Under the pieces are notes generated by a model. The model did not search any database and was not told the origin of the DNA. It worked only from the letters and a program-made list of their open reading frames with translations. Position numbers and translations under genes: made by a program. A stretch of 35,193 nucleotides of DNA from Planctomycetota bacterium (GTDB lineage Bacteria > Planctomycetota > JAJSAM01 > JAJVHW01). The stretch covers positions 1-35,193 of the forward strand of contig JAJRPF010000009.1 of the NCBI GenBank assembly GCA_024280885.1, read 5' to 3'. This document shows positions 16,473 through 26,145 of the stretch, one piece after another (the stretch's first letter is position 1; every line of letters begins with the position of its first letter).

Positions 16473-17369
16473 TCAGAGGTTCAGCGTGGCGCGTAGGCGT
16501 TCCGCACCCGCTGTATCGATCGAGCCCTTCGCGATGGCCACGTCCACCGCAACAAGCGCCACGCTGACGTACGACGCAAGCAACTCCGGAGCCGCGTCTC
16601 GTAGAGCCGCCATGTGTCGAGCGACCGTCTCTCCGTCACCGCGCGCAATCGGCCCGGTCAGTGCTGCCGGCGATCCCATCGCGGCCAGATTCGCGCTCGT
16701 CCCGGCGAGCAGCGTCGCCAGTGGAGCTCGCGCTTCGTCTGCACCGATCCCGGCCGCGGCGAAGAGCTGCGTCGCCGTGGCGAAGAGCGCAACGGTGTGA
16801 TTGGACAGGATCGCGGCCCCGGCGTGGTAGAGCGCCTTCGACCCCGGCGCAAGTGAGTGGAACGTCCCACGCCAGGCGGTCACCAATTGCCGCGCGAGGT
16901 CCTCGCCCTCGCCTTCATGGAACCAATGCGTCCCCGGGACCCGACCGCCAACCAGAGCCTCAGCCGCTCGGTCCCCCGTCTCTGGGAGGGCGTTCGTCTG
17001 TGGGAACGACTGCAGTGGATGCAATGACCCCGAGCGCACAGGCGAAGTGCACATATCCGATCCAGCCAACACTCCACTCGTATGCAGGAAGACCGTTTCC
17101 GCTGCATCGCTCCCCGAGACGAGTCGCGCGAGACGACCGCCAAGAGCAGCCACGGCGCGATCACTCACTGCAACGATCACGGCATTCGCCCGGAACGTGT
17201 CGCGTAGCGATGTCGTGGCAAGCGCGCCACACCCGCCAGCAACCTCCTCGGCACGCGGCAGCGAACGTGAGCAGACGGCAACGACAGACCCGCCCGCCCG
17301 AGCATGCGCGCACGCGACGGCCCGGGCCACGGCTCCGGTACCGACAACCGAGATGGTCGGAGGACTCAT
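16473..17369 (-). CDS. Rossmann-like / DUF2520 family predicted oxidoreductase
   Basis: The product is 298 residues from ATG 17369; the longer frame to 17612 overlaps thiD and is not credible. Residues 1-20 hold a dinucleotide-binding start, ISVVGTGAVARAVACAHARAGG. The core has VIVAVSDRAVAALGG, VFLHTSGVLAGSD and SGSLHPLQSFP, the last a hallmark of this family. The C-terminal half is helical (YHAGAAILSNHTVALFATA), as in 6-phosphogluconate-dehydrogenase-like folds. It is probably an NAD(P)-dependent dehydrogenase or reductase with unknown substrate. In some actinobacteria, relatives lie next to panC, which has prompted ideas of a pantothenate role. Here its start overlaps the thiD stop (ATGA). 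Confidence 0.85.
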   Translation of the reverse strand: MSPPTISVVGTGAVARAVACAHARAGGSVVAVCSRSLPRAEEVAGGCGALATTSLRDTFRANAVIVAVSDRAVAALGGRLARLVSGSDAAETVFLHTSGVLAGSDMCTSPVRSGSLHPLQSFPQTNALPETGDRAAEALVGGRVPGTHWFHEGEGEDLARQLVTAWRGTFHSLAPGSKALYHAGAAILSNHTVALFATATQLFAAAGIGADEARAPLATLLAGTSANLAAMGSPAALTGPIARGDGETVARHMAALRDAAPELLASYVSVALVAVDVAIAKGSIDTAGAERLRATLNL

Positions 17370-18220
17370 CGACCGTCCTCGCGCGCGTCCGCCTGCACCA
17401 GACCACGGTCCGGAGCGCGCACGAGGTGATTGACCGGAACGGCGCCAGCCCCGACGACGAATGCACGGCGGAGACCGTAATGGACGAAGTCGCCAGCCCG
17501 CGTCACCGCCGCTGCAAGGTCCAGACCTCGGGCCAAGCCCGCGGCGATCCCGGCGGATAGCGTGCAACCCGTCCCGTGCGACGCACCGACGGAGAGACGC
17601 GGTCGCTCCCACACCAGCGCATCCTCTTCACCAACAACCGCGAGTGCGTCCCGCACGGTGTCGCCGTTCCCATGCCCGCCCTTGACCAGCACCGCCGTTC
17701 CAAGGATCGCGGAGAGACTCCGCGCCGCTGACCGCGACTCGACGTCGAGGCCGCCGACGCGGCCGGGCGGATGCTCGCCGAGAAGTCGACCTGCCTCCGG
17801 ACCATTCGGCGTCACGATCTCGGCCAGAGGAAGCAAGCGACTCCGCAGCGCGTCAATTGCATCAGAGCGCAGAAGTGCGTCTCCGCTGGTCGCCAGCATG
17901 ACCGGGTCCACAACGAGCCGCCCCAACGCACCACGCGCCGCCCACCGGGCGACGACTTCGATCACCGCCTCAGAATGGAGCATGCCCACCTTCGTCGCGC
18001 TGGGCGGACAATCCTCCACGAGCGCGGCAATCTGAGAGTCCACGAACGCCGCCGGGATGGCGTGTACGCCGTGGACTCCCACCGTGTTCTGCGCCGTGAG
18101 TGCGGTGACCACCGCCATGCCGTAGCAGTCGAACGCGTGGAACGTCTTCAGGTCGGCCTGGAGTCCGGCCCCACCGCTTGGATCGGAACCAGCAATCGTC
18201 AGCACACGAGGCGGGGTCAT
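17366..18220 (-). CDS. thiD: Hydroxymethylpyrimidine / phosphomethylpyrimidine kinase
   Basis: It phosphorylates HMP and then HMP-phosphate to HMP-diphosphate for thiamine synthesis. The 284 residues have a ribokinase fold. AGSDPSGGAGLQADLKTF begins at residue 10. VDPVMLATSG supplies the substrate and ATP side, and HGTGC219TLSAG carries the anion hole and catalytic cysteine region. Length is normal for a single-domain ThiD, with no ThiE fusion. It is the first gene of a leftward pair with the DUF2520-type gene and shares ATGA with it. No THI-box riboswitch is visible in the 150 bp before its start; a terminator-like hairpin from the giant gene lies there instead. Confidence 0.95.
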   Translation of the reverse strand: MTPPRVLTIAGSDPSGGAGLQADLKTFHAFDCYGMAVVTALTAQNTVGVHGVHAIPAAFVDSQIAALVEDCPPSATKVGMLHSEAVIEVVARWAARGALGRLVVDPVMLATSGDALLRSDAIDALRSRLLPLAEIVTPNGPEAGRLLGEHPPGRVGGLDVESRSAARSLSAILGTAVLVKGGHGNGDTVRDALAVVGEEDALVWERPRLSVGASHGTGCTLSAGIAAGLARGLDLAAAVTRAGDFVHYGLRRAFVVGAGAVPVNHLVRAPDRGLVQADAREDGR

Positions 18221-18272
18221 GGAATGAGGATACAGCGTGGAGGCTGTGTCACCAGCGCGCGGCGGGAATCAA

Positions 18273-18304
18273 GAGAGGCCGCCCGAAATCGGGCGGCCCC
18301 TCTT
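18273..18304 (-). terminator. Terminator-like hairpin after the giant surface-protein gene
   Basis: A strong stem forms from GCCGCCCGA (18278-18286) with TCGGGCGGC (18289-18297), and an AGAG/CTCT extension reaches toward both ends. It lies 66 bp past the stop of the giant minus-strand gene and before thiD. No long U-run follows on the minus strand, so it may work as a hairpin barrier rather than a classic intrinsic terminator. Confidence 0.6.
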
Positions 18305-18370
18305 CTTTGCCGATCCGAAGATCAGCGACAGCGGCGTGGGCGAGGAGCCCACACCGCCATTCCGAGTTAC

Positions 18371-21300
18371 TCAGTCCTCGTCGCTCCCGACGTCATCCGT
18401 GGTGTAGTCCCACTCGATGTCATCGAGCACAGGAGCTGGATCTGTCGGGTTCGTGGTCGGCCGAGCAATCGTGCCCCGTGACCGCAACCAGCGCCAGCCG
18501 TCCAACATCGCCGCACCAGAAGACTGGAAGCCGCTCGTATTGTCGGGGTCAGCGACACCCGTGCCACCCAGGCCCGGATCGTGCGGATCGGACTGTGCGC
18601 CTTCACCGAGGATGGTGTAGGTGACGTTCGTCTGCACCGCTGGATCGAGTCGGTTCACGACCGGGGCGAATGACGCGAGATCGTAGAATTGCGACTTGAA
18701 CGTGCTTCCGCCCGGCAACCCGCGGCAAGCCGCAGAAGCCGACCCGGCGAGTACCGTGTAGCGCTCGTTGTTGTTCTCGAACACGCTCTGTTCCATGCCC
18801 CAGCGATTGAAGAGCTGGCGGCCGTTGTTGAGCGAGGTCTTGTAGCGGATGACGGCACGACCGAAGCCGCCGTCGCCGCCGAAGTTGCCCATCGTGTTGT
18901 ACGCCGGGTACTTGTTCGAATTGCCCGAGTTGCGGAATTGGCGACGACCGCCGCCGACTCCGCCCTGCAGATCCAACGTCGCACCGTTCGCGCCAGCGCC
19001 CTCGCCAACTGTGACCGGCGAGATGTTCACGTTGTCACCAACGATGTAGACCGTGCCTCCGGAGGCGCCGCCGCCGCCGGAGTGCGCGTAGCCGTAGCTA
19101 CTCCGGGAACCTGTGCTCCAGTTCCAGACCGTGACCGACATCGCACCGGCGCCGGGGGGATTTCCGTCTCCACCCTTCGCTTCGATCGTGCCGTTCACCG
19201 TCACCGTGCCCGAACCGATGATGCCGAGCGCGCCAGCCGCTCCGCCACCGCTACCGGTCAGACCGAAGTAATGCCAGCTACTCGGGCTGTACGTGTAACC
19301 GCCGAGGCCGCCGCCGGCCGCACCCGATCCCACGAAGCTCGCCAGATTGGTCTCGTCGATGTTTGTCGCATCGACGCGCTCCACCGTGCTCCGCGTGTTG
19401 CTCCCATCGGTCCGAACGTCCGCAGGAGAACGACCATCGCCGTTGGAGTCATCCACTGCGCCTTCGTAGGCGTAGTAGCCGGAGACTGCGTAGGGCGCCC
19501 AGCCGTCGTCGCCAGTGGTCGCACTGGAGCCACCACCGCCGCCCATGTCGCCGGTGTAGAAGATGTAGCGTCCGCCGCTCCAGGCATAGCCAATCGCACC
19601 CTTGCTGTCCTTGAGCGCATGGGAGCGCCCAGGAGCGGGACCGCTTCCGTTTTGACCGGCACGCTTGAAGCCGTTGCCGGCATTCGAGGCGCCGCCGATC
19701 GTATGACCCGCGCCGCCCTTGCCGCCACCGAGTGCCCCGAGCCCACCCGTGTATTGGGTTGCCGGTGTTCCAGCACCGCCCGCGAACTCAGGGTGCGTGC
19801 CGGACATGCCGTTCGACGCTGAACCAGAGAAGCCCTTGAGCGGTCGTCCACCGCTCATCTTGAGCGTGCCGTCGATGCGAACCTCGCCATCGACATAAAT
19901 GCTCGTCGCGTTCGTGCCCGTCAGCGTGACGGTCACGCCCGCAGGAACGATCAGTTGGGTGTAGCGAACCTTGGACGTCGCGCCGAAAGCCACAGTGCCA
20001 CCGTTCTGGAACGCGGCAGGCGGCGCAACCGCTCCACCGATCCCACTGGACGGAATACTCGTGACCTGACTGATCATCAGTTGGCCCTTCACCCGCACTT
20101 CGTCATGGTTGAGGAAGTTCGGCGCCTCGACGCGGAAGCGGCCGGGGCCGCCGTCGCCGCCATAACGGCTGGTGCCGTTATTGAAGGCGTTCGAGAGCGC
20201 GTAGAAATCCTGCCAGTAGCCGAAGCTCGCCGGGCCGCCGAGACCGCCCCGCAGATCGACGATACCGTCGAGTGTGCAGCGTCCGGCGGACTTGATCAAG
20301 AGACCGCCACCAGCGCCACCACCGCCACTACCCGCGTACGTGGCGCTCGAGCCACCGCGACCGCCGCGGCCATCGATGTAGCCTGACGGTGCGATGTCGA
20401 AGGTGCCGTTGCAGATGAATGTGACCGCACCGGCGGACGCGCCGCCACCACCGCCCTGATGATACCAGGAAGACGAGTAGCGGTTGGAGCCGCCGCCGCC
20501 GCCGCCGCCACCTGTGGACGGACGCCCGGAAGCCATTGTCGTGTCGCCGGTGATGCCACCGGGGACCGACTTCGGACCGAGGTTCGATGCTGTGCTGTAC
20601 GCAACGCCTGCACCACCGGAGAGCCCGGCGCGGGCGTGACCGCCACCGGCGCCACCACCGGCGCCGTAGACATAGCTTGAGGTGCTGCCAGCAGTGGCGA
20701 TGTTGCCACCCTCGCCGCCCTCGTCGCCGCTGCCGTCGTCGCCAGCGACGCGCACCAGAGACGAACTGCTGTCGGAGTCGCCACCGGCGCCACCGTCGTT
20801 GTAGGCGCGCCCACCCTTGCGGGTGCCCACTCCTCGCGAGGCGAAGAGCAGCGAGGTGCGTGAAGCCGTGTTGCCGTAAGCACCCGTCCACCCATCTTCG
20901 CCGCGGAAGTCCACGACGCCGAGGATGCTGACGTTACCGGTTGTGCGGATCGTCACAGCGCCTGCCGTCGAGCGGATCAGCAATTTGCCACCCTTCTCGA
21001 CGGTGAAGTTGCCGAAGTCCGAAACCGCCTGGGTAATCGTGCGGGTCACGCCGGCCGCGACCAGGTAGTCAGGACCGCCCTGTGGCTGCGTGGCGCTATC
21101 CTGCAAGCCTGTAAGAACACCGGGATTGCAAGGATCGTCGCCCCAGTCGGCCAGGTCGGTGCCCGAGGCGTCTTCCTGGTCCGTGTTGGAGAAGCTCTCG
21201 ACACCGGTGACGTTCGTGGTTCCGAACGCGGTTACCGAATACGAGTGATTGACTGCCCCGGTCGGTCGGCCATTGGCGCCGTGAAGACCATTGAAGGTCT

Positions 21301-24300
21301 GCACGTCAACGGTCCGGCCAGACGGGAGTTGTAGCAGCGGGGTGAACACTGCGACGGACGATGTCGTGCCATCGCCATTTTGCGAGTTCGTGACCGACCA
21401 TCGACCGGCGACGACCGGCGCACCGGATCGCGCTGCGCTCGAGCCACCGCTATTGTCAATCGTCACTACGGCGTTGGGCGACTTGACCGTGTTCAGGTCG
21501 AGAGCCTGGTCGTACGAAACCGAGAACGTGCCGCCGGGCACGAGCGTCGACCCGATGACCGGGTCGATGATCGTCACGGCCACATCCTGACCGTTGTCAT
21601 AGTTTCCGGTACGCGTCGTGAACGACGTGCTGATCGGAACGTTCTGCGCGAGCAGGTACGTCTGCATAACGGCCGGGAAGCCGGCATTGTCCGGCCGCAA
21701 AGTCTGCGGGTCGTCGATCCGCGGATCGGTCTGCACCGGGTAGCCGGGGATCAGGACGTCGTAGCTGTTCAAGGGGAAGAGCACGGTCGGAACGGACTGT
21801 TCCGTGTACTCCAACTGATCGAGAATTGTGCTGTTCGGTCGCGGGAAGAACGTCACGACAGTTGTGTTGGTCGAGAGGTTCTGCTCGGTTGTGTACACGC
21901 CCAGGATCTGTGTCCCGTTGCGTGAGATCTGGATCGTCGCGGCGTTCACGCTCTCGGCGTCGACGAGCCCGTTGAAGTTGAAGTCGACCGGCTCATTGAT
22001 CGCGACGAGGTTGTTGTCCCCACCGCGGGCCGTCATGCTGTCGAGCCAGAGGGCGTCGGGATCGCGGATCACGCGGATCGACTCATCCTTGCCGCTCTCG
22101 TTACGGATCGTGGCGGTGAAGCCCTCATCCGGCGAGTCGGCTGACAGGTTGTCGAACGGACGGACCCGGAACCAGACGTTGCCCCACGAGCTCTGAGGCG
22201 CGCCCAGGTCGAAGAGGCTGTCCCAGTCGAAGAACAACCAACCCTGATTGGCAGGGCGGTTCACGGGATCTGAGTTCAGCGGCGACTCGGACCAGGTCAC
22301 GAGATCTTCGACGACGTTGGCGCCGTTCGCGCCGCGTTGCGTCTCATCGACGCCAGCCGTTGTCGCGCTCGCCGGGTTCCAGAACTCTTGGCCCGGATTG
22401 ATGATGCCGTCGTTGTTGGCGTCGACGGCGTACTCGAAGATCGCGCGCGCATCGTCGCCCGGACGAGGACCGACGCCCTCGCCATCAATGTCTCGGAGGT
22501 GAACCCAGAACCCGATGTCTCCACCCTGGTTCGGGTTGATGGTGCCGTCGGCATTCTCAAGCGCGATGATCGTGGGGATGACCTTCGTGTTGAAGAGCAC
22601 GGTGACCGGCACCGATTGCGAACCCGACCCCTGTACCGCGCCGAACGGCGTGGTACGGAAGATGTACGGGCCCGACGAACCACCCTGCGGCGGACGCGGG
22701 ATGTCCTGCGTCATGCCCCAGATGTAGTCATGGTCGGATTGCGGAAACGACTTCGGATCGATGGCGGCCGTCTGATCGTCAACGGCGCCGGTCGTGCGGT
22801 TCGCTGCGGGCTCCGCAACGTTGCCACCGATGGTGGACGCTTGCGGCGCTGCAGCTCTCCAGATCGCACCGGCGTTGTCAGACCACTGGACCACCACGCG
22901 GACGTTGTCCTGCTCGGCGTCAGTGACGCGGTAGACAATCGGCGCGCCGAAGGCCCATGACTGCTGCTTGGACTCAAGGTCAGTACGGGCCGAGGGACGG
23001 AAGTTTGCGCCGCCCTCGGGCGTGAAGGTCTCAAGTTCCTGGAGCGCTCCGCCGGTGGCGTTCAGGCCACCCACGAAGAAGACGCGCCCGTTGTTCACGG
23101 TCACGGCCTTGTGGCTGCGGCGCGCGAAACGCATGTCGCCGTTCACCGGCAGGAAAGATCCCGACCATGTGCTCGGGAAGCCCATGTCGTCACTCGCTCG
23201 TGCACCGAGAAGGAAGACGTCAGCATCTGCGATCAGCGTGCCGCCGTCTGTGTCGGTAATGCCGCCGGCCAGAACGACCGTGCCATCGCCGAGAAGCGCC
23301 GCGGCGTGCTGCGTGCGGCCGATCTCCATATTCGCGTCGTCGCCAACGACGGGCTCGAACTGGCGGTTGATCCAGTTGAAGACCTCGAGCGTGGTCTTCG
23401 CGGGACTGGCAGAGCCGCCAGCGAAGAGGATGTTGCCGTCGTGGAGCGTGGTCGCTGACGCGAACATGCGCGCGTCGCCCATCGATCCGACTTCCTCGAA
23501 CCTGGGGTTCTTCGTCGTCGGGTCAGCCGGGTCGGCGTCAAAGAGGGGGTTCAACACCTCGGCGGTCTGCACGGCCGTTCCGCCAGCCGAGACTCCGCCG
23601 GCAACCAGAACGCGCTGGTCCGGGAGGAGCCGTGCGTGGAGCGTGTGCTGAGCGACGGCCAGATCCGGAAGTGCGACGTTCGCGGATTGGGGAGATCCTT
23701 CGGGGCTGAAGACATAGGTCTCGCACGCTGAGAGCGTTGCGCCACCCGCTCCGACACCACCGAAGAACGCGACCTGGCCCGAAGCGAGTCGCACCGCACT
23801 ATGGCGTGCGCGAGCGGTCAGCAAGCTGGGTCCGGACGTGATGTTGTGCGTCGCGGGATCGTAGATCTCGGTCGTGGCCAACGGGTTCCCGCCGGCGTCG
23901 AAGCCGCCAGCGATGAGTACGCGACCGTCGTCCAGCACCGTGGCGGTGTGGTACGAGCGCGCGTCGAGCATCGCGGTAAAGGGAGCCGCGCTCGACGTCG
24001 TCGTCTCGGCGGTCTCGGTGTTCACGATCTGCACTGCGAGATAGCTGGTCCCGGGACCGCCATCCGTCGAGCTGCCGCCCGTGTAGAGCCAGCTCTGGAG
24101 AGGCGGTTCGTACGCGGGATCGGAGCGACTGAGCCCCGGCGTCAGGTTGACGATCGCTCCGCCGACGCGACCGCCGGGCAGGTTGGACGCCTCGCCGGGC
24201 GAGTTGAAGATCTTCCAGTTGTCCAACTGGAAGCCCTCGGTGAAGTAGATCGTGGCGCCGGGCTCGCGCTTCTGATCGAAGGGGCTCGCGCGAAGAATGT

Positions 24301-25372
24301 AGCGCGCGTTCACCGTGCCGACGTCGGCGACGGAGTCCCAGGCCCAGACATGGGCGCGTCCGACGCCGGTCGGCGCTGTAGGATACCCATCGATGCGCAA
24401 CTCAGGTGGCGCGCTCGGCTCGGTGCCAAAGCCCTCTGCGCGGGTGCAGGGGAGCCAGAGGAGCGCATCGAGCTCGGACTGCGACAGCGTGGCCGGGTCA
24501 ACTCCGTCGGGCACGCGGTAGTAGTCGAATGCGACGGCGATGTACTCGGGGTCGAGGACGCCATTGCCGTTCCGATCCTCAAGGTCGAGGAGATCGAGGA
24601 CGCCGTTGCCGTTCAGGTCTTCGGAGTCGTCGTCAAAAGCCGTCCAGTTGATCTCGACCACCTCGTCCGAGGCGGTGGGCGTCGAGGTGCTATTCGGGAC
24701 GACGCCGTCGATCGTCATCGACGGAGGGGTGTTGTTGTTCAGCGCGAATGCGTCGGTGTAGATCCACTCGCCCACGCCACGCCCGCTCTTGGCCTTCGCA
24801 CGGATGCGAATCTTCATGCCAGGCAGGATGTCGTCGAAGAGGAACGAGCCCGGGTTGTTCGGGTCGGGCACGGGACGACCGTCAGGCGTGTAGAGGAACT
24901 GAACAGTCGGGAAGTTCCCGGTGGAAACATCCGCGGCACTATTCCAGACGAACGCATGCGACGCGCCAATGTCACCAGCAGTGCTGAAGAGCTGCGGCTT
25001 CTTGTTCTTGCGCGTGTTCCGCGAGTCGCGGCGGTCTTCGGTGGCCGCCTCGTACTCCGACGGAAGATCGGGGTTGGTGCCGTCCGCAACGGTGCCGTCG
25101 TTGTTGCGGTCCCAGCCGTACTCGGCCTGGATGTCCGTCTTGCGGCGGCTCTTGTCCAGGAGGGAGAACGGGGTGACGACGTTATTGCCGGCCCCACGCA
25201 CACCCTGCAGCCCCAGCGGGGTCTGCATCTGAATCACATCCGCTGGCTTTCGCTGCTTCTTCTTGTTCTTGCGTGCAGCGAACGCGTCGCCTGCACCTGC
25301 CAGAAGCCCGATCGTTGTCGCGGCGCCCACTGCCGTTGTGACAACGACGCGAACTGTTCTCGATTGCGTCAT
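18371..25372 (-). CDS. Giant secreted surface protein: kelch repeats, Ig-like domains, glycine-rich beta-solenoid region
   Basis: The product is 2333 residues from ATG 25372. A basic start and hydrophobic core (TTAVGAATTIGLLAGAG) form the signal peptide, cleaved near DAFA, followed by a Lys/Arg-rich patch. EF-hand-like loops rich in D-x-N-x-D-G occur near 88-98, 250-272 and 983-994. Six kelch/galactose-oxidase-like repeats cover about 460-790, each with a form of R-x-x-H-x-A and VLIAGG. Ig-like regions resembling Big_5 lie near 1130-1400. From about 1480 to 2150 there are alternating short strands (VVDFRG, IVDLRGG, TLKMSGG, TIEAKGG) and long glycine tracts, as in beta-helical surface proteins. 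The end is acidic. No transmembrane anchor, LPXTG or obvious sorting domain is seen. It is likely calcium-binding and exposed on the cell surface. Confidence 0.88.
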   Translation of the reverse strand: MTQSRTVRVVVTTAVGAATTIGLLAGAGDAFAARKNKKKQRKPADVIQMQTPLGLQGVRGAGNNVVTPFSLLDKSRRKTDIQAEYGWDRNNDGTVADGTNPDLPSEYEAATEDRRDSRNTRKNKKPQLFSTAGDIGASHAFVWNSAADVSTGNFPTVQFLYTPDGRPVPDPNNPGSFLFDDILPGMKIRIRAKAKSGRGVGEWIYTDAFALNNNTPPSMTIDGVVPNSTSTPTASDEVVEINWTAFDDDSEDLNGNGVLDLLDLEDRNGNGVLDPEYIAVAFDYYRVPDGVDPATLSQSELDALLWLPCTRAEGFGTEPSAPPELRIDGYPTAPTGVGRAHVWAWDSVADVGTVNARYILRASPFDQKREPGATIYFTEGFQLDNWKIFNSPGEASNLPGGRVGGAIVNLTPGLSRSDPAYEPPLQSWLYTGGSSTDGGPGTSYLAVQIVNTETAETTTSSAAPFTAMLDARSYHTATVLDDGRVLIAGGFDAGGNPLATTEIYDPATHNITSGPSLLTARARHSAVRLASGQVAFFGGVGAGGATLSACETYVFSPEGSPQSANVALPDLAVAQHTLHARLLPDQRVLVAGGVSAGGTAVQTAEVLNPLFDADPADPTTKNPRFEEVGSMGDARMFASATTLHDGNILFAGGSASPAKTTLEVFNWINRQFEPVVGDDANMEIGRTQHAAALLGDGTVVLAGGITDTDGGTLIADADVFLLGARASDDMGFPSTWSGSFLPVNGDMRFARRSHKAVTVNNGRVFFVGGLNATGGALQELETFTPEGGANFRPSARTDLESKQQSWAFGAPIVYRVTDAEQDNVRVVVQWSDNAGAIWRAAAPQASTIGGNVAEPAANRTTGAVDDQTAAIDPKSFPQSDHDYIWGMTQDIPRPPQGGSSGPYIFRTTPFGAVQGSGSQSVPVTVLFNTKVIPTIIALENADGTINPNQGGDIGFWVHLRDIDGEGVGPRPGDDARAIFEYAVDANNDGIINPGQEFWNPASATTAGVDETQRGANGANVVEDLVTWSESPLNSDPVNRPANQGWLFFDWDSLFDLGAPQSSWGNVWFRVRPFDNLSADSPDEGFTATIRNESGKDESIRVIRDPDALWLDSMTARGGDNNLVAINEPVDFNFNGLVDAESVNAATIQISRNGTQILGVYTTEQNLSTNTTVVTFFPRPNSTILDQLEYTEQSVPTVLFPLNSYDVLIPGYPVQTDPRIDDPQTLRPDNAGFPAVMQTYLLAQNVPISTSFTTRTGNYDNGQDVAVTIIDPVIGSTLVPGGTFSVSYDQALDLNTVKSPNAVVTIDNSGGSSAARSGAPVVAGRWSVTNSQNGDGTTSSVAVFTPLLQLPSGRTVDVQTFNGLHGANGRPTGAVNHSYSVTAFGTTNVTGVESFSNTDQEDASGTDLADWGDDPCNPGVLTGLQDSATQPQGGPDYLVAAGVTRTITQAVSDFGNFTVEKGGKLLIRSTAGAVTIRTTGNVSILGVVDFRGEDGWTGAYGNTASRTSLLFASRGVGTRKGGRAYNDGGAGGDSDSSSSLVRVAGDDGSGDEGGEGGNIATAGSTSSYVYGAGGGAGGGHARAGLSGGAGVAYSTASNLGPKSVPGGITGDTTMASGRPSTGGGGGGGGSNRYSSSWYHQGGGGGASAGAVTFICNGTFDIAPSGYIDGRGGRGGSSATYAGSGGGGAGGGLLIKSAGRCTLDGIVDLRGGLGGPASFGYWQDFYALSNAFNNGTSRYGGDGGPGRFRVEAPNFLNHDEVRVKGQLMISQVTSIPSSGIGGAVAPPAAFQNGGTVAFGATSKVRYTQLIVPAGVTVTLTGTNATSIYVDGEVRIDGTLKMSGGRPLKGFSGSASNGMSGTHPEFAGGAGTPATQYTGGLGALGGGKGGAGHTIGGASNAGNGFKRAGQNGSGPAPGRSHALKDSKGAIGYAWSGGRYIFYTGDMGGGGGSSATTGDDGWAPYAVSGYYAYEGAVDDSNGDGRSPADVRTDGSNTRSTVERVDATNIDETNLASFVGSGAAGGGLGGYTYSPSSWHYFGLTGSGGGAAGALGIIGSGTVTVNGTIEAKGGDGNPPGAGAMSVTVWNWSTGSRSSYGYAHSGGGGASGGTVYIVGDNVNISPVTVGEGAGANGATLDLQGGVGGGRRQFRNSGNSNKYPAYNTMGNFGGDGGFGRAVIRYKTSLNNGRQLFNRWGMEQSVFENNNERYTVLAGSASAACRGLPGGSTFKSQFYDLASFAPVVNRLDPAVQTNVTYTILGEGAQSDPHDPGLGGTGVADPDNTSGFQSSGAAMLDGWRWLRSRGTIARPTTNPTDPAPVLDDIEWDYTTDDVGSDED

Positions 25373-26145
25373 CGATGTCCCTCCTAGAACGCGATGATCC
25401 GATGCCCCGGGAACGTCTCCCCGGCCATCGATCTGCCGAACCCCGATCGTGCTGCCCCTGCGGCGGATGATCGTGCGGTCCAACCTGCCCCGTCTCCGGG
25501 ACGCGTAGCCCATCGTGCGTCGACTCCAACCGAGCCGACTCTATCTGCTGCAGGCTCGCGGACGACTTGCGTCGCTCGCGTGCCCGCCTCAGCCGCACAG
25601 TGTGCAGCATTGCCCCACCAGTTCACAAGCCTCTCACCACGATTCTCGCACTGAGATTCCAGCACGATGCCGGGATCGTGCGTGGAGGCGTGGTCGCGTG
25701 AGAGCTGTTCTGCTTGAATCTTCACCGGGGTCTTCACAGATCTTGGGTTGCGCATCCGTTGACGGATGTCGGCTCGCCAGCTTGCTCTCCACCCCAGGAG
25801 ATCGCACTAGTCGAGGCCGTTCTGTGACCCTGATGAACCTGAACTAATAGCCCTGCAAACCCGACCAACCAGAGTTGTCACTCTGTAGCCGGAAGACCCG
25901 GCACAATGCATAGTCTGCGCACCATCGCAGCAGTCGTCAAGGGCGAAAATCCGGGGAGGCCGCCGCGGAGGCGGCCCGAACGCCGCAGAAAAGATGCCCC
26001 TGAGCCGGGCGCAAGGTTACGCTCCGCGGTCTTCGGCTGGCCCCGGGCCGGTCAAGTCCGCGCATACGGCGCGGTCACGCTTGCGATACCAACTGCGGAC
26101 ACGGGCGTATCCCGCTCGACTCCGCTCTGAACTGAGGTCAGCCCG
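25373..26145. other. 773-bp non-coding divergent region between giant gene and rpmH
   Basis: No convincing gene lies here. It must hold the promoters of the giant gene (leftward) and rpmH (rightward), but I see no clear -35/-10 pair with standard spacing. Three compact hairpins are visible: GCACGAT (25662-25668) with ATCGTGC (25675-25681), loop of six; CATCCG (25753-25758) with CGGATG (25763-25768), loop TTGA; and GGCCGCC (25958-25964) with GGCGGCC (25970-25976), loop of five. None is followed by a T-run. The last lies 170 bp before rpmH and may belong to its leader. Confidence 0.6.
25379..25384 (-). promoter_or_regulatory. Ribosome binding site for the giant surface protein
   Basis: GGAGGG on the minus strand lies six bases before the ATG at 25372. 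It rules out the longer frame to 25513, whose first 47 residues are Arg-rich and precede the signal peptide. Confidence 0.8.

Noticed and set aside
17370..17612. 81-residue N-terminal extension of the DUF2520-type protein
   Set aside because: It overlaps thiD in another frame and is Arg/Gly/Ser-rich; the Rossmann strand begins right after the ATG at 17369.
23801..25387. 528-residue plus-strand ORF
   Set aside because: Antisense to the giant surface protein, with no motif or ribosome site.
25906..26130. 74-residue ORF just upstream of rpmH
   Set aside because: Low-complexity Arg/Pro-rich product, no ribosome site, and it spans a GC hairpin. It is more likely leader sequence.
25373..26145. 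Possible replication origin near rpmH
   Set aside because: rpmH is often near oriC, but I found no cluster of DnaA boxes (TTATNCACA) or AT-rich unwinding region here, and no dnaA or dnaN.
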